Assembly: GCF_000004075.3 (NCBI RefSeq)
Contig: NC_026658.2
Coordinates: forward strand, 24,292,075-24,356,074
From: Cucumis sativus
Taxonomy: Eukaryota > Streptophyta > Magnoliopsida > Cucurbitales > Cucurbitaceae
Direction: 5' to 3'
Length of the DNA: 64,000 nt
The position numbers and the translations under genes are program-made. A model generated the notes under the pieces. That model saw nothing but the letters and a program-made list of their open reading frames with translations, had not been told where the DNA came from and did not search any database. This document shows positions 40,801 through 51,282 of the stretch, one piece after another (the stretch's first letter is position 1; every line of letters starts with the position of its first letter).

Positions 40801-41553
40801 TTGAAGTTTTCCATCATCTCTCACCTATCAGCACCTATCTCTCACCTTCCAAAATTTTGAGTAGAAGTCCCAATATAAGAGTGTAAACTTCCTAAACGGT
40901 TTAGAATGCATGTTTAGCTAGTCTACTAGGTGTTAAGGCTATAGGGTTAGCAATTGTATTAGACTTAGCAACTTTGCCTTGAAGTTTTCCATCATCTCTC
41001 ACCTATCAGCACCTATCTCTCACCTTCCAAAATTTTGAGTAGAAGTCCCAATATAAGAGTGTTAACTTCCTAAACCGTTTAGAATGCATGTTTAGCTAGT
41101 CTTCTAGGTGTTAAGGCTATAGGGTTAGCAATTGATATTAGACTTAGCAACTTTGCCTTGAAGTTTTCCATCATCTCTCACCTATCAGCACCTATCTCTC
41201 ACCTTCCAAAATTTTGAGTAGAAGTCCCAATATAAGAGTGTAAACTTCCTAAACGGTTTAGAATGCATGTTTAGCTAGTCTACTAGGTGTTAAGGCTATA
41301 GGGTTAGCAATTCTATTAGACTTAGCAACTTTGCCTTGAAGTTTTTCATCATCTCTCACCTATCAGCACCTATCTCTCACCTTCCAAAATTTTGAGTAGA
41401 AGTCCCAAGATGCTAGTGCATCCATGTTAAGTAAGTCTCTTATGCAATTATATTTAATTAGTTTTTTTTTTTTATGCAGGTCTCAGTATGGCTTCGACAT
41501 CAACTAACGGTCCCATGTACAAGATTGACCCTGCTCATCATTTTCAGTCTATA
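37850..41553 (+). pseudogene. Truncated left-hand gene of the MULE
   Basis: A good donor (CAA|GTGAGT after 38264) and acceptor (TTTTATGCAG ending 41479) define a 3.2-kb intron containing the satellite array. The next exon, 41480-41553, contains an ATG at 41488 and encodes MASTSTNGPMYKIDPAHHFQ plus two residues. It ends in a good donor (ATA|GTAAGT), after which no continuing exon exists because transposase sequence begins. A 138-codon frame from an ATG in the TIR (37850) also joins in phase through this intron, but it is low complexity and may be untranslated leader. The product is not recognised. Related MULEs often carry a second gene, for example a Ulp1-like protease, but nothing here identifies one. 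Confidence 0.45.
38659..41408. repeat. 178-bp satellite-like tandem array, 15 units plus partial
   Basis: Units begin (at TGCCTTGAAG) at 38661 and every 178 bp thereafter through 41153; a last partial unit begins at 41332 and breaks off near 41408. One 1-bp insertion near 41134 shifts the final period. Units are almost identical. Three diagnostic sites define subtype X (GTTAAC, AAACCG, CTTCTA) and subtype Y (GTAAAC, AAACGG, CTACTA). Units 1 and 2 are mixed types. From unit 3 the order is Y Y X Y Y X Y X Y X Y X Y, so the right half is a 356-bp dimeric higher-order repeat. Confidence 0.97.
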
Positions 41554-43627
41554 GTAAGTAGTTTAGCACATTTAGAAAACAGTACACGTACAATAAATTT
41601 ATGACCTCCTCTTTATCTAAATCTTTAACATGGAATTGGTAACAATCAATTGGGTTGACTTTCATTGTCAAAGCTCGTTCTTGTTTCTTTTGTAGAACTA
41701 ACTCTGCCCATTTAGTCAATGTAGACGTCACTTTAATGCCTTCTTCTCGACGCTCCCAAAACCAACGTTGTAGCAAAGCTCGAACATGTTCAAGGAATGA
41801 AGCAATAGGCAAATCTCTAGGTTCTTTCAGTATAGAATTCATGGACTCTGCTATATTTGTTGTCATCATATTATATCGTCTTCCTGGACAGTGAAAACGA
41901 GACCAACGTGTTATTCCAACATCGTTTAAATATTTTCCTGAATCATTAGGAAATGCAAGAATACTTCTCCACGCTTCTGAGAACGTTGATTCACGGTATG
42001 TTCTAGATGCATTGTAAAACAAAGTAGCTATAGTGTCATTCTTGTATTTATCATTCAAATTTTGAGTCAAGTGTTGGACACAAAGTCCATGGAATGCGGA
42101 GGGAAAAACCGATGCAATACACTTAGAAAAACATGTTTTTCGATCTGTCACGAAGCCTAGATTAGGCACCTCTCCTATTGCACCTTTCAATTTCTCTAAG
42201 AACCACTGTATTGAAGCATCTGTTTCTCTGTCCACCACTCCAAAGGCAAGAGGATAAATTTGATTGTTACCATCCAAGCAAACAGCAACTATCAACTGAC
42301 CCCGATATTTGTTCTTAAGGAATGTTCCATCCATGACTATAACCGGTCTAATGCAGTTTAAGAATCCTCGAACACATGGACCAACAGCCATAAAAAGATA
42401 TTTGAAGAAACGATTATCTTCAAGTTCCATGTGAAATATTGTACCTACATTTGCAAGTTTGAGAGCTTCACCATATCTAAGCAATAGATTATATGACTCT
42501 TCAGGACACCCGCGCACTCGTTCATACGCATTTTCTCTAGCGCGCCATGCTTTTTCATAACTCATATTTATGCCATAGTCTTGCCTCATGTCTTCTATGA
42601 TATCACGCGGTTTGTATAGACGACCGACTCCCTTGAACTTTGACTTTATTAATTCTCCAACAACCCAAGATTTTGCTTGCCTATGGTCACGATTCAAAAC
42701 GTCAAGAGAACACGAATGAACTTTGACATACTTTTTAATCTTAAATATATTTGAATCCTTCAATCTCATCGCTCGCAGTCTCCAACCACACTTGTTGTCA
42801 ATGCATCTAACAAAGAGAACCTCTTTTGTAGACTTTTTTACTACAAACTGAAAATTTTTTTTCATTGCCAAGACACTTAATCTCATTGACAAATCTTTTT
42901 TGGAAAAAAATATTTGTCCTACATCAAACTCCTCACTTGTAGAGCTTTCTTCGGACCAATCATTCATGTCTGTCTTCAACTTTTGGCTAGAAGAGCTGTA
43001 ACGAACTTTAGATTTTCCTTTGCAATCTTTTGTAGGACCATCTCTATGTTGTGGGATGTCAAATGATTCACTATTCATCTCTACTGGCTCCCATGTAAAA
43101 GTCTCATCTTTCGAATCATATGACTCATATGATTCCCATATAGCCGAAGTGGTCCCTATCACGTTATCACACAAGCCAACTTCAACTTCACGAACATGGA
43201 CTTCATTCTCATTTAATGTATCCATTACAATTGGAGGATGAGGGTTTAAGTTATGAGCTTGGTTGCTGCCAGATACTGAATTGTAATCTTTGCTTAACAC
43301 TTTTTTGCTTTGATTACTTTTAGGCTCAAATGAGACGTATAAAGGGACCTTTAATGGATTTTCACTAAGAAGATAAAACTTCAAATCACGGTCATTGCTT
43401 AACTCAAATGTAGGAGCTTCGTGTTCCACTTTTATCTCATATATGCATCTTATCATTACGTCGAACTTTGAAGGGTCAACTTCTGCAAGGTCATATAATT
43501 CTGCCTGTAAATCTTTATGTGTTATTTCTTTACTGACAACGATGCCTTTTAACATGCCTCCTTCGTATTTTCTTCGCCTCTCATCCCACATACCACCGTA
43601 ACGCACTAACATGGGAATATGTGACAT
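41549..43627 (-). CDS. MULE transposase, C-terminally truncated
   Basis: An uninterrupted 692-aa frame begins at ATG 43627, just after a good acceptor (TTTTTTGCAG), implying a 5'UTR intron. Order: N-terminal PB1-like region (about 1-105); acidic linker; MuDR DNA-binding region (about 230-310) with Cys/His residues (FVRCIDNKCGWRLRA, VKVHSCSL); and the MULE transposase core. Visible core residues are D433 (IVMDGTFLK), D495 (FVTDRK) and C516-x2-H519; E551 or a Glu in NIAES may be the third acidic residue. The usual C-terminal SWIM zinc finger (CxC...CxH) is absent. After FHVKDLDKEEVINL, where that domain normally starts, the frame runs through a donor-like GTACGT into 16 unrelated residues. Activity is doubtful, though the catalytic core has no stops. 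Confidence 0.93.
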   Translation of the reverse strand: MSHIPMLVRYGGMWDERRRKYEGGMLKGIVVSKEITHKDLQAELYDLAEVDPSKFDVMIRCIYEIKVEHEAPTFELSNDRDLKFYLLSENPLKVPLYVSFEPKSNQSKKVLSKDYNSVSGSNQAHNLNPHPPIVMDTLNENEVHVREVEVGLCDNVIGTTSAIWESYESYDSKDETFTWEPVEMNSESFDIPQHRDGPTKDCKGKSKVRYSSSSQKLKTDMNDWSEESSTSEEFDVGQIFFSKKDLSMRLSVLAMKKNFQFVVKKSTKEVLFVRCIDNKCGWRLRAMRLKDSNIFKIKKYVKVHSCSLDVLNRDHRQAKSWVVGELIKSKFKGVGRLYKPRDIIEDMRQDYGINMSYEKAWRARENAYERVRGCPEESYNLLLRYGEALKLANVGTIFHMELEDNRFFKYLFMAVGPCVRGFLNCIRPVIVMDGTFLKNKYRGQLIVAVCLDGNNQIYPLAFGVVDRETDASIQWFLEKLKGAIGEVPNLGFVTDRKTCFSKCIASVFPSAFHGLCVQHLTQNLNDKYKNDTIATLFYNASRTYRESTFSEAWRSILAFPNDSGKYLNDVGITRWSRFHCPGRRYNMMTTNIAESMNSILKEPRDLPIASFLEHVRALLQRWFWERREEGIKVTSTLTKWAELVLQKKQERALTMKVNPIDCYQFHVKDLDKEEVINLLYVYCFLNVLNYLL

Positions 43628-44449
43628 CCTTAAACCACCTTATACTTTTCAATTGCTGCAAAAAATGATTTGAAGTTAGCATTTGACATATCACATAAAC
43701 AAAGTTTATTAAAAAACAGTAGGTAAATACTAAATAAAACGTGCATAGTCACACCCTACATGTTTACGATCTTGACAGCTACAAAATGTTTAGGATATTG
43801 CGAGATACAAAAAACAATAGCTAAAAGTCACCCTAAATCAATTCATTTCAGATTAAACATTTCAATTTAAGAACCTGCAAGATGTCTGCGAGATGTTTGC
43901 GAGATGTCTACCAGATGTTTGCGAGATAAAATAATAATAATGATAAATTGCTAACATCATTTGAAACATCTATAAAGCAACCTTAAATCAACCCTAAATC
44001 AACTTGAAACAATAAAAAATAATATTTGATTTATACATTTAAGATGCAAAAATATATATACATATAACACAACACAATTCAGATTCGGATTTAAAAATTA
44101 AAACAAACCACAATGCGTGAGATGTTCGCCGGAGTAGATGATGAACGACACCGGAGTAAAGCGGAAAGTTGACAAACTTTTGAGAGAGGAGAAGAATCGC
44201 AAATGAGTTTTTCTTTTTTCTTTTTCCTTTACATAATCTATGAGAAGGAGGAGAAATGCTTCTTTTTTCTTTACGTAATCTATGAGACTGCAAGAGAAGG
44301 ATTCTTCTTTTTTTTTCCCTTTACGTAATCTATGAGGAGAGGAGAAGAAGGCTGCGTTCGCAATTCTGTTTTTTTTCTTCAGGTGAATGACATTGAAGAG
44401 AGAGAGAGAGGGGTTGGAAAAGAAGAGAAGAGCAAATGTGAATTAAAAT

Positions 44450-44565
44450 TAAAAGAGGGTATTTTCGTCATTTCACCTCCAATTTATCCTAAATCTCAAC
44501 TTTTCTACAATCAATCCTAAAACTCTATTTATACCCCATTTTTGGCCTATTTTTGTCAATTTCCC
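44450..44565 (-). repeat. MULE terminal inverted repeat, right
   Basis: 116 bp, inverted partner of 37756-37871 with 114 of 116 positions identical. Confidence 0.95.
44527..44533 (-). promoter_or_regulatory. TATA box within right TIR
   Basis: TATAAATAG on the minus strand points into the element towards the transposase start at 43627. It is the natural core promoter for that gene. The left TIR has TAGAAAT at the matching position. Confidence 0.5.
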
Positions 44566-44574
44566 AAGAAGGAT
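44566..44574. repeat. MULE target site duplication, right
   Basis: AAGAAGGAT, identical to 37747-37755. Confidence 0.95.
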
Positions 44575-44653
44575 TATCTCCAGATTTGCAATGGCGAGAG
44601 AGAGATGAAGGGAAGAAAGATGGAAGCGGGCCAGTGGGAGAGATATTGAAGAG

Positions 44654-44674
44654 GAGAGAGAGAGAGAGAGAGAG
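44654..44674. repeat. (GA)n tract
   Basis: Ten GA repeats in the presumed native 5' leader of the COR27-like gene, read as CT on its coding strand, as is common in plant leaders. Confidence 0.85.
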
Positions 44675-44720
44675 GCGGTGTTCTTGGGACGAAAGAACCT
44701 TCACAGTTGTCATGGCTTTA

Positions 44721-44813
44721 CACGTGGCAAGGGGCCTACGAGTGCCACGTCAACGAAGTGTTAATTGACGCTGAGGAATCGCGCAGATATTATATGGACC
44801 AACTGAAATATCT
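44721..44813 (-). promoter_or_regulatory. Displaced COR27-like promoter (G-box/ABRE plus evening-element-like sites)
   Basis: Read on the minus strand, the DNA just outside the right end of the MULE holds AGATATTT (44806-44813, an evening-element core), AATATCTGC (near 44782-44790), TTGACGTGGCAC (44743-44754) and GCCACGTG (44721-44728). A CT-rich leader down to the target duplication follows. Arabidopsis COR27 and COR28 are clock- and cold-regulated through evening elements and ACGT boxes. Without the 6.8-kb element these sites would lie about 175-270 bp upstream of the ATG at 37732. The link to COR27 is inference from position and motifs. Confidence 0.6.
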
Positions 44814-47262
44814 TCCACCCCCTTTTTATCACGACTACACTTCTTCTTTACCACCATCCCTCCCCCTTCAATGCCCCTATTTTCATTTTATGCCATATAC
44901 CAATTTACCATTTCTATCATTCTATCCCTTTATTTTTATTCTCACTTCAAATAATTTTGAAACCTTGATTCTAAATTTAAGTACAAAAGGTCGAATTTAA
45001 ATGGAAATTAATTTTTATATTTCATTTTCTTTCTTCGTTTTAGAAGAGACACACTTTTATAATCTCACTTTATAATAACAAAGAAAAAAAAAAGAATATT
45101 TAGTATAATAGATATTATACAATAATACGTTTATATATTCTATTTTGGTGGCTGCACTTTATTGAAAGGCAACAACACAGACTTTGGGGTTCTTTTTTCT
45201 TTCCCTAGAGACTCCAAATTTTTTAGGCCGGTAACTGTCGTATAAATATCTTTGTAGAATGCAATGAAGAAAAAGGAAACACATTAGTTTAAAGCTATGC
45301 AGTTGCTATTTAAAAAATGTGAGGAAAGAGTTTTATTTTATTTTCTTTGGTTTAATTATTATTGCACAACCATAAATTTTAGATTAATTATAAATTATTG
45401 TCTCGTTTTCTAAATTAATGAATTATTCAAAACTAATTAAAAGTTTTCACGTGTATTCATCTAAAATTGTAAACGTAAAATGGTGAATTTTTATGATGTT
45501 GTGTGCTTTTGTATCGAGGTTAGATTAAATTAATTATTTTGATCAAATTACATTATAAAATTTAGACTAAAGTTCAATTGAGACTATAAATATATTCAAT
45601 CTAGCCCAAATGCTAAATAAGGTACAAATTCAAGTAGTTGGACCTAAGAGGTAGGTCCATGATCAACCAAGCTCAATTTCATATGAAGCTCACGATATAA
45701 CTAATTATATAAACACGGGATTTTTTTGTTTTTTTTTTTTAATTTGAAGGTGGCAAAAATTTAGATTATAGAGAGCTTATGAGTATTCTTTGGACTATCA
45801 AAATACTCTCTAGCTCTTGAAGTTCAACTACATTCACTTCATTTTCATTACGTTACCAACCAAGAGGGAATCGAATAATTAAGCTATAGAGATTGAACCA
45901 CATATGCACCAACCTACATCAACATAAGCTCAATTCCATTGAAAACAAAAAGTGTACTCCAAAACCTCACGTGAAAAATTATATGTTGTCATGTGATAAA
46001 TAAGTGAGTCGTATTTATTGTCTAAAATATTTGTAGAAATGTAAATTTAATGTATTTTTAGGTAAGAAAATTGAATTTTTTATGGAGTCTTCCTTTATAA
46101 CAAATTAAAATCAAGTAAAAGTATGATGATATTTTTTTTATTATGGGAAAATATGTCGGTACTCCATATTTTCTCATGTGTTTGATTGAAAATTACAATT
46201 TGAATTTTAATTTGAATAATTTTTTTTAAAATACTTGATAGTATATTTATATACTCCTTAATATTACACTATATATGAATTAGATAAATTATTTTAAAGG
46301 ACAGTTTTCTAAAAAATATTTATAAATATAGTAAAATATCATCGTCTATTTGTGTTAAACTAAGATAGACTACTATATGTGTTGATCATTATATAAATGG
46401 AAACAAACAGTAGTCTATTGTAGATAGACTGTGATATTTTGCTCGTTGAATTTCAATTTCATTGGGCACCACCAATTTTGCAATGTGTCAACTTTGAGCG
46501 AGTTCACGATTCCATAACACACAACAATATAATTTTTTCAATAAATAACATATGTCGAGTGACTATCATTAGTAGAGGTTATTACTAGCATTTGCTATCA
46601 ATGATAACAAACAATAACATATTTTTAAAATTGAAAACTAGATGGTAGACACTATTAGTGGTATAAACTGATATAAGCTATCAACTAGTTATAAGTGATA
46701 TTTTTCAATTTGAGAAGTTCAAGAAGAAGCATCAGAATGATGAATCGGATATGCTATTTAATTCAAAATTGTATTAGTATATTTTAAGTTGAAAGCTATC
46801 ACTTGTAGCAGCTATAAATGATAGTTACTTATAACAACTACCAATGATAACAATAGATATAACATACCACTCATCCTTTTCAAATGGAAACAAATAAAGA
46901 TACCAAAAAAACTCAAATGTTAAAAGTAAAGCAAGAAGAAGAAAGTGAAACAATACATGTTATATTGTAGTTCGTTTTTTACGTTTTTTTATAGTGATCA
47001 TTTCATACAATTGGACATCTATAACTTGTCCTTTTCCAAATTCGACTAATTCATCTAACATCGTTTCATTCGAATCATAAATTTCATATTCGATTATGAT
47101 CAGAAAGTTTTAAAAAACAAATGAGGAGCATAGAAGGTTAGATTGATATCCAAGTCGGGTCACTATCACTAATAGCTTCTACCGGTTATAACCGAAAAAA
47201 AAACTTTTTATTTTAACAATTATATTTTCTTGTGATTATTTTTTATTTCTTATTTTTCCATT
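44814..47262. other. Intergenic upstream of COR27-like promoter
   Basis: AT-rich DNA with no supported coding frame. It has a GTCTATC-type repeat fragment at about 46300-46440 and more repeated CTATCA/GATAAC text to about 46870. Confidence 0.5.
46300..46440. repeat. Dispersed GTCTATC/GATAGAC repeat fragment
   Basis: ATAAATATAGTAAAATATCAT followed by GATAGACTACTATATG, then an inverted AGTCTATTGTAGATAGACT (46411-46429). It has the same motif grammar as 22085-22330. Confidence 0.35.
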
Positions 47263-47303
47263 AGGCCCAAAAAAAGGATTTGGGCTTAGGTTTAAAGGCC
47301 CGT
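47263..47303 (+). promoter_or_regulatory. Site II-type elements upstream of DCL-like gene
   Basis: AGGCCCA (47263-47269), TGGGCT (47281-47286) and AAGGCCCG (about 47295-47302) cluster 280-320 bp upstream of the ATG. They are typical of promoters of plastid and mitochondrial housekeeping genes. Confidence 0.4.
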
Positions 47304-47579
47304 ATATTTGCCTCCAAATCCAAATAGAAGGGCTTGGGTTTGGTTGTAGCTCATAGCATGAACCCAGCCACAGCCACAGGCCAGAGAATGCGGATTGAAG
47401 AGAAATCCTGTAGAATCTCCAATCCATGAGATTGATGATAATGTGAGCGACCGTTAACTGTTCTTCTTCCTCCGTTTTCTCTAACAATTTGGGAGAAAAG
47501 CCATGCTCCGAAATCGCACACTACCATTTCATTCTCAGTAGTTGCAAATTCAAGCTCCTTGTTTCGATTGATCAAGGGC

Positions 47580-49728
47580 ATGGCCATGGCGTCCATTTTG
47601 AAACCACCGCCATTTCCGCCCTTTCACTCTCTAAATCCAAACTTCTTCAACTCTTCACCACTGATCTTATGTTTTCCTACACACCCAATCAATTCGTTTC
47701 ACCCATCTACTCGTGCCCTCAAAACTGGCCCTGAAGGCATTAGACTTCGAAGCCATCAAGAATATAGTTCCGATTTGCTGCGGAAACCGGTTGGTCCATC
47801 GGCGAAGGACTTGGCTGGACCATCGGAGGATGACGACAGCAGTGAGGAGAGTGGAAATGAAGACGAGGAGGAAGTGGAGTGGGTTGATTGGGAGGACAAG
47901 ATTTTGGAGGATACTGTTCCTCTAGTTGGCTTTGTTAGGATGGTTCTTCACACTGGAAAGTAAGCAACCATATTCTTAGTGAATTTTTAACTGAATTTGA
48001 ACTTCCTGGTCAAATAGAAATTATGCAACTCTATTCTTAGTGAATTTTTAACTTGCGTTTGTTCAACTGGAAACGTGTCACTTGAAGATGAACGGAACTA
48101 TATAATTTGAGATTGAAGTTACGGAACTTCTACGGAATGTTCATCAGTTTCCATAGCACAAGAACAAGAATCACGAGTACCGTCAATTAATCTCTTCGAA
48201 GTTCATTGATTTTATTCAATTTTTTGGAATTTGATTAATAATTGGAATACCCAAAGACTTTGAATCTAAAAAATTGATGAAAAAATGGCTCTTGCAACAG
48301 TACATACTCAACCTATGTCCCTTAGCCCATGGATATTGCTTGCAGTACTCGCAATATTATCTTTATGAAAAAGGGTTTCACAATATGAATGATTAAGATT
48401 TCTATCTCTCTCAAAAAGATATGTAGTCTAAGCCAGTAGTCAAGTCAATATATCTTCTCTCTCTTACTCATCTGATTAGGTGTTCGTAGCATGTATGCTG
48501 TTATCTCTTAGTAAAAGTTTCAAGTTGCTATTATTTCAGCATATCTCCTCAGAGACAAAATTATAGCGTTTTGTAGTTGTTTTTCTTCCCTTGGATGTAT
48601 GAGATATCATGACTGTTGGTCTTGCAATTACAATGGTGGATAAAAAATCTGAAAGAGAATATTTTGTGTCTTGGAGTCATTAGCATGATGAAGTAGAGTT
48701 TAATCTCCATTCGTTAATCATCTTTAATCATACACTTGCAGATATGAAAATGGGGATAGGTTGAGACCAGAGCACGAGAAAACAATTCTTGAGAGGTTGC
48801 TTCCATATCATCCTGAGAGTGAGAAGAAGATTGGATGTGGGGTTGATTATATCACGGTATATCTCTCTCCATGCATATTTGTACATGTCATGTGTTTTGA
48901 GCTTATTTTTATAATTTACATTTATGTAAAATAAAACAACTAATTAGTACTCTAGCCTGTAGCCTTTTTTTCTATTTCCTTGGACGAAAGAAAGCTCGTC
49001 TTGAACCTGGTAAAGAAATTAAATGTTCACAATCAAGTTTTTTATTACTTCTGATGAAGCATGCTGATTATCGCGGTTGATGAGATCAACTTCAATCAGT
49101 CCATGATCTGTACCGTGGATGTTTTTACAAGCTTAGTTTGTAATGCTAAAATATTTGTCTGTACTGTTCAACTTGTAAAGACATAAATTGTTGTGGAACA
49201 GAACACTTCTAAGAAAGGAAAACTTTCTTTTCCTTCTACTTGTTATGTACATTAACTGTGGATTTTTTTTTCTTTCTAAAAGACGTGTTTCCTGTGATAT
49301 AAACGAAGAATGCATAATAGCGAGAAGGCATTGATAAGTGGCAACGGTTTGAATTTTCACTTGATTGTATATATGTGATGCTGCCGAAAGGGTTATGCCT
49401 TGACTTGAAAAACCTGCTTATGGGCAGTTCCATTTTCGTTTTTTGAACTATTTTCTTTGGAATTATACTGGGCATTGGATATACGCCGTATTTGTCAACT
49501 GAAATGATCATGGCAATTTTTTATTGGTGGTGTTGTGGTCGGCAGGTTGGATATCATCCTGATTTTGAAAGCTCAAGATGTTTATTCATAGTCAGAAAAG
49601 ATGGAGAGATGGTTGACTTTTCATATTGGAAGTGCATCAAGGGTCTGATCAGAAAGAATTATCCTCTTTACGCAGAAAGCTTCATTCTTAGGCATTTTCG
49701 GCGACGTAGACGCAATTCCCGTCGGTAA
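47580..49728 (+). CDS. DCL-like plastid protein (DUF3223)
   Basis: Three exons, 47580-47959, 48742-48856 and 49546-49728, encode 225 aa; GT-AG and phases close. The start is MAMASILKPP, with no other ATG in frame just upstream. The first ~50 residues are rich in Pro, Ser and Phe and poor in acidic residues, as in a chloroplast transit peptide. An acidic linker follows (EDDDSSEESGNEDEEEVEW, about 87-105). The DCL domain begins near YENGDRLRPEHEKTILERLL and includes IGCGVDYITV, HPDFESSRCLFIVR and DFSYWKCI. It ends in a basic RHFRRRRRNSRR. Tomato DCL (defective chloroplasts and leaves) is needed for plastid rRNA processing and chloroplast development. A similar domain ends the large subunits of Pol IV/V, but this short protein with a transit peptide fits DCL. 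Confidence 0.92.
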
Positions 49729-51282
49729 CACATGTAAGATCTGTTAATCATACTCTTGTATCATTCAATTTCAGGAATCCTTTGAATATCAAAGCTTGAG
49801 ATTGGACCAGCCACGCTTGTGTGGTTCTCTTTTGTTTAATGACTTGAAATTAACAAATCAAGATGGATATGGGGTGAATATAGACTCTTGCTTAGTAAAA
49901 TTCAATTTTGTAAATTCCAACAGTTGCCTCCAGTTTTCCTTGATCCAATTCATGCTTAGTCTCTCCCTTTTCTCTATTTGTTGAATATATGCTCAAGATC
50001 CTTGAACTTTATAGCTTTTTGTACTTTGGCCGATATTATGGTATTGAAACTCAATTGAATTGGGGTCAAGAACCCTTCAATCCTGCATGGGGTTCATATC
50101 ATATTAGGTAAATGAGTCAGATAAAAAGACCTGCTTGTATTCCATCATGGCCAAAGCACAAAAAGTATACTGCAACTAAGACGCAACTTCGCTTAACTTC
50201 TGCATTAGAATACCTATTGGTCATATGGGGACATTCCCAGCTTTAACTTTGGACCTAAATTTTATATTTCGATATTTCCATTGTTGAATGATTAAAAACA
50301 CTGTATCATTGGAATCAATCAGATTTTGTCATTTTTATGCAATGGTAGTGATAAATGGAAAAATCTTGGTTGCAACGCATCTTCTGTGTAACTTGACCTA
50401 ACTAACACCAAAATGTATCATTTTTTCTTAATCCTTTTCTTTGTGTGTAAAGGATGAGCATAATTGCTCATGATAAAATATCACTTGGGAGTGGGAATGT
50501 GGGCAGTTCAAGTCTTCAAACATCCTTTGCCTTGATGGGCTATTGAAACCTGTAAAGCTGTGTTCAACGACTTATTCCTGAATTGGTTTCCATTTTTATT
50601 TTGGGGACTAAAACTCGATATAAATAAACAAAATTCGGGCTATTTAGAAGTATTCTAAAATATACACTTTCTTATTTCTAAAACCAAAATTAAGTGAGAA
50701 CAAGTTTGGATAACTATTCTTCATTCAAGTGGGGATTTCGTAGTTTTGAAGTACACAATAAACCGTACCATAACAAATCATTTAAAAATAGCTTTTCTGT
50801 TCTAAACTAGACTACATAAAATTGAATGACAGCAACCGTAGAAATCGATCAAAACAGAAGTAATTCTCTCAGTTGTTAAGCAATACAGTGGTGACTCACA
50901 ACATGATGAATTTCCATGACCTGACAATTTATGCCTCAAAGCTTGTTAGTAATTCTTTCAAATACCCAACTTCAGTTTACTTTGTTCCCTCTTGAAAGCT
51001 CCACCCCTTTCTCATACTTCAATTGTCTTTGTTCCAGTGCTGCTATTGGAACGCTTGAGAACTGTATGTCTGTTGGCATTTTCGAAGAGTATTTTAATAG
51101 ACGATCTCATCGGATATACATAAAGTTTCCAGCATTCTAATAGAACATTTCCAAATGCTGGGAACTACATCCATATTTCAATTCTGGTGAAACTGTCTAA
51201 GAAAGAAATAATGCCATTCTAAATGTTCCACAACCAGCAGCAGCAGAAGGCGGTAAAATAATATTGAAAGACCTAAGCGTTC
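49729..51282. other. Tail-to-tail spacer between DCL-like and THO5 genes
   Basis: It contains the 3'UTRs of both genes and AT-rich spacer. No supported coding frame. Confidence 0.5.

Larger units (their letters stand above)
37756..44565 (-). mobile_element. Mutator-like element (MULE), 6,810 bp, complete ends
   Basis: The element is bounded by 116-bp terminal inverted repeats that differ at only two positions and by a perfect 9-bp duplication (AAGAAGGAT). Internally, left to right, it has: a pyrimidine-rich leader and first exon of a plus-strand gene; a long intron filled by a 178-bp satellite-like array (38659-41408); a short second exon (41480-41553); then the minus-strand transposase gene (43627-41549) and its 5' leader. 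The last exon of each gene is absent and the two meet at about 41.55 kb, so the copy looks internally deleted. The identical duplications and nearly identical TIRs indicate a recent insertion. Strand is given as that of the transposase. Confidence 0.95.

Noticed and set aside
38659-41408. Regular repeats resembling a CRISPR array
   Set aside because: Whole 178-bp units repeat with no unique spacers, in a eukaryotic transposon; this is a tandem satellite.
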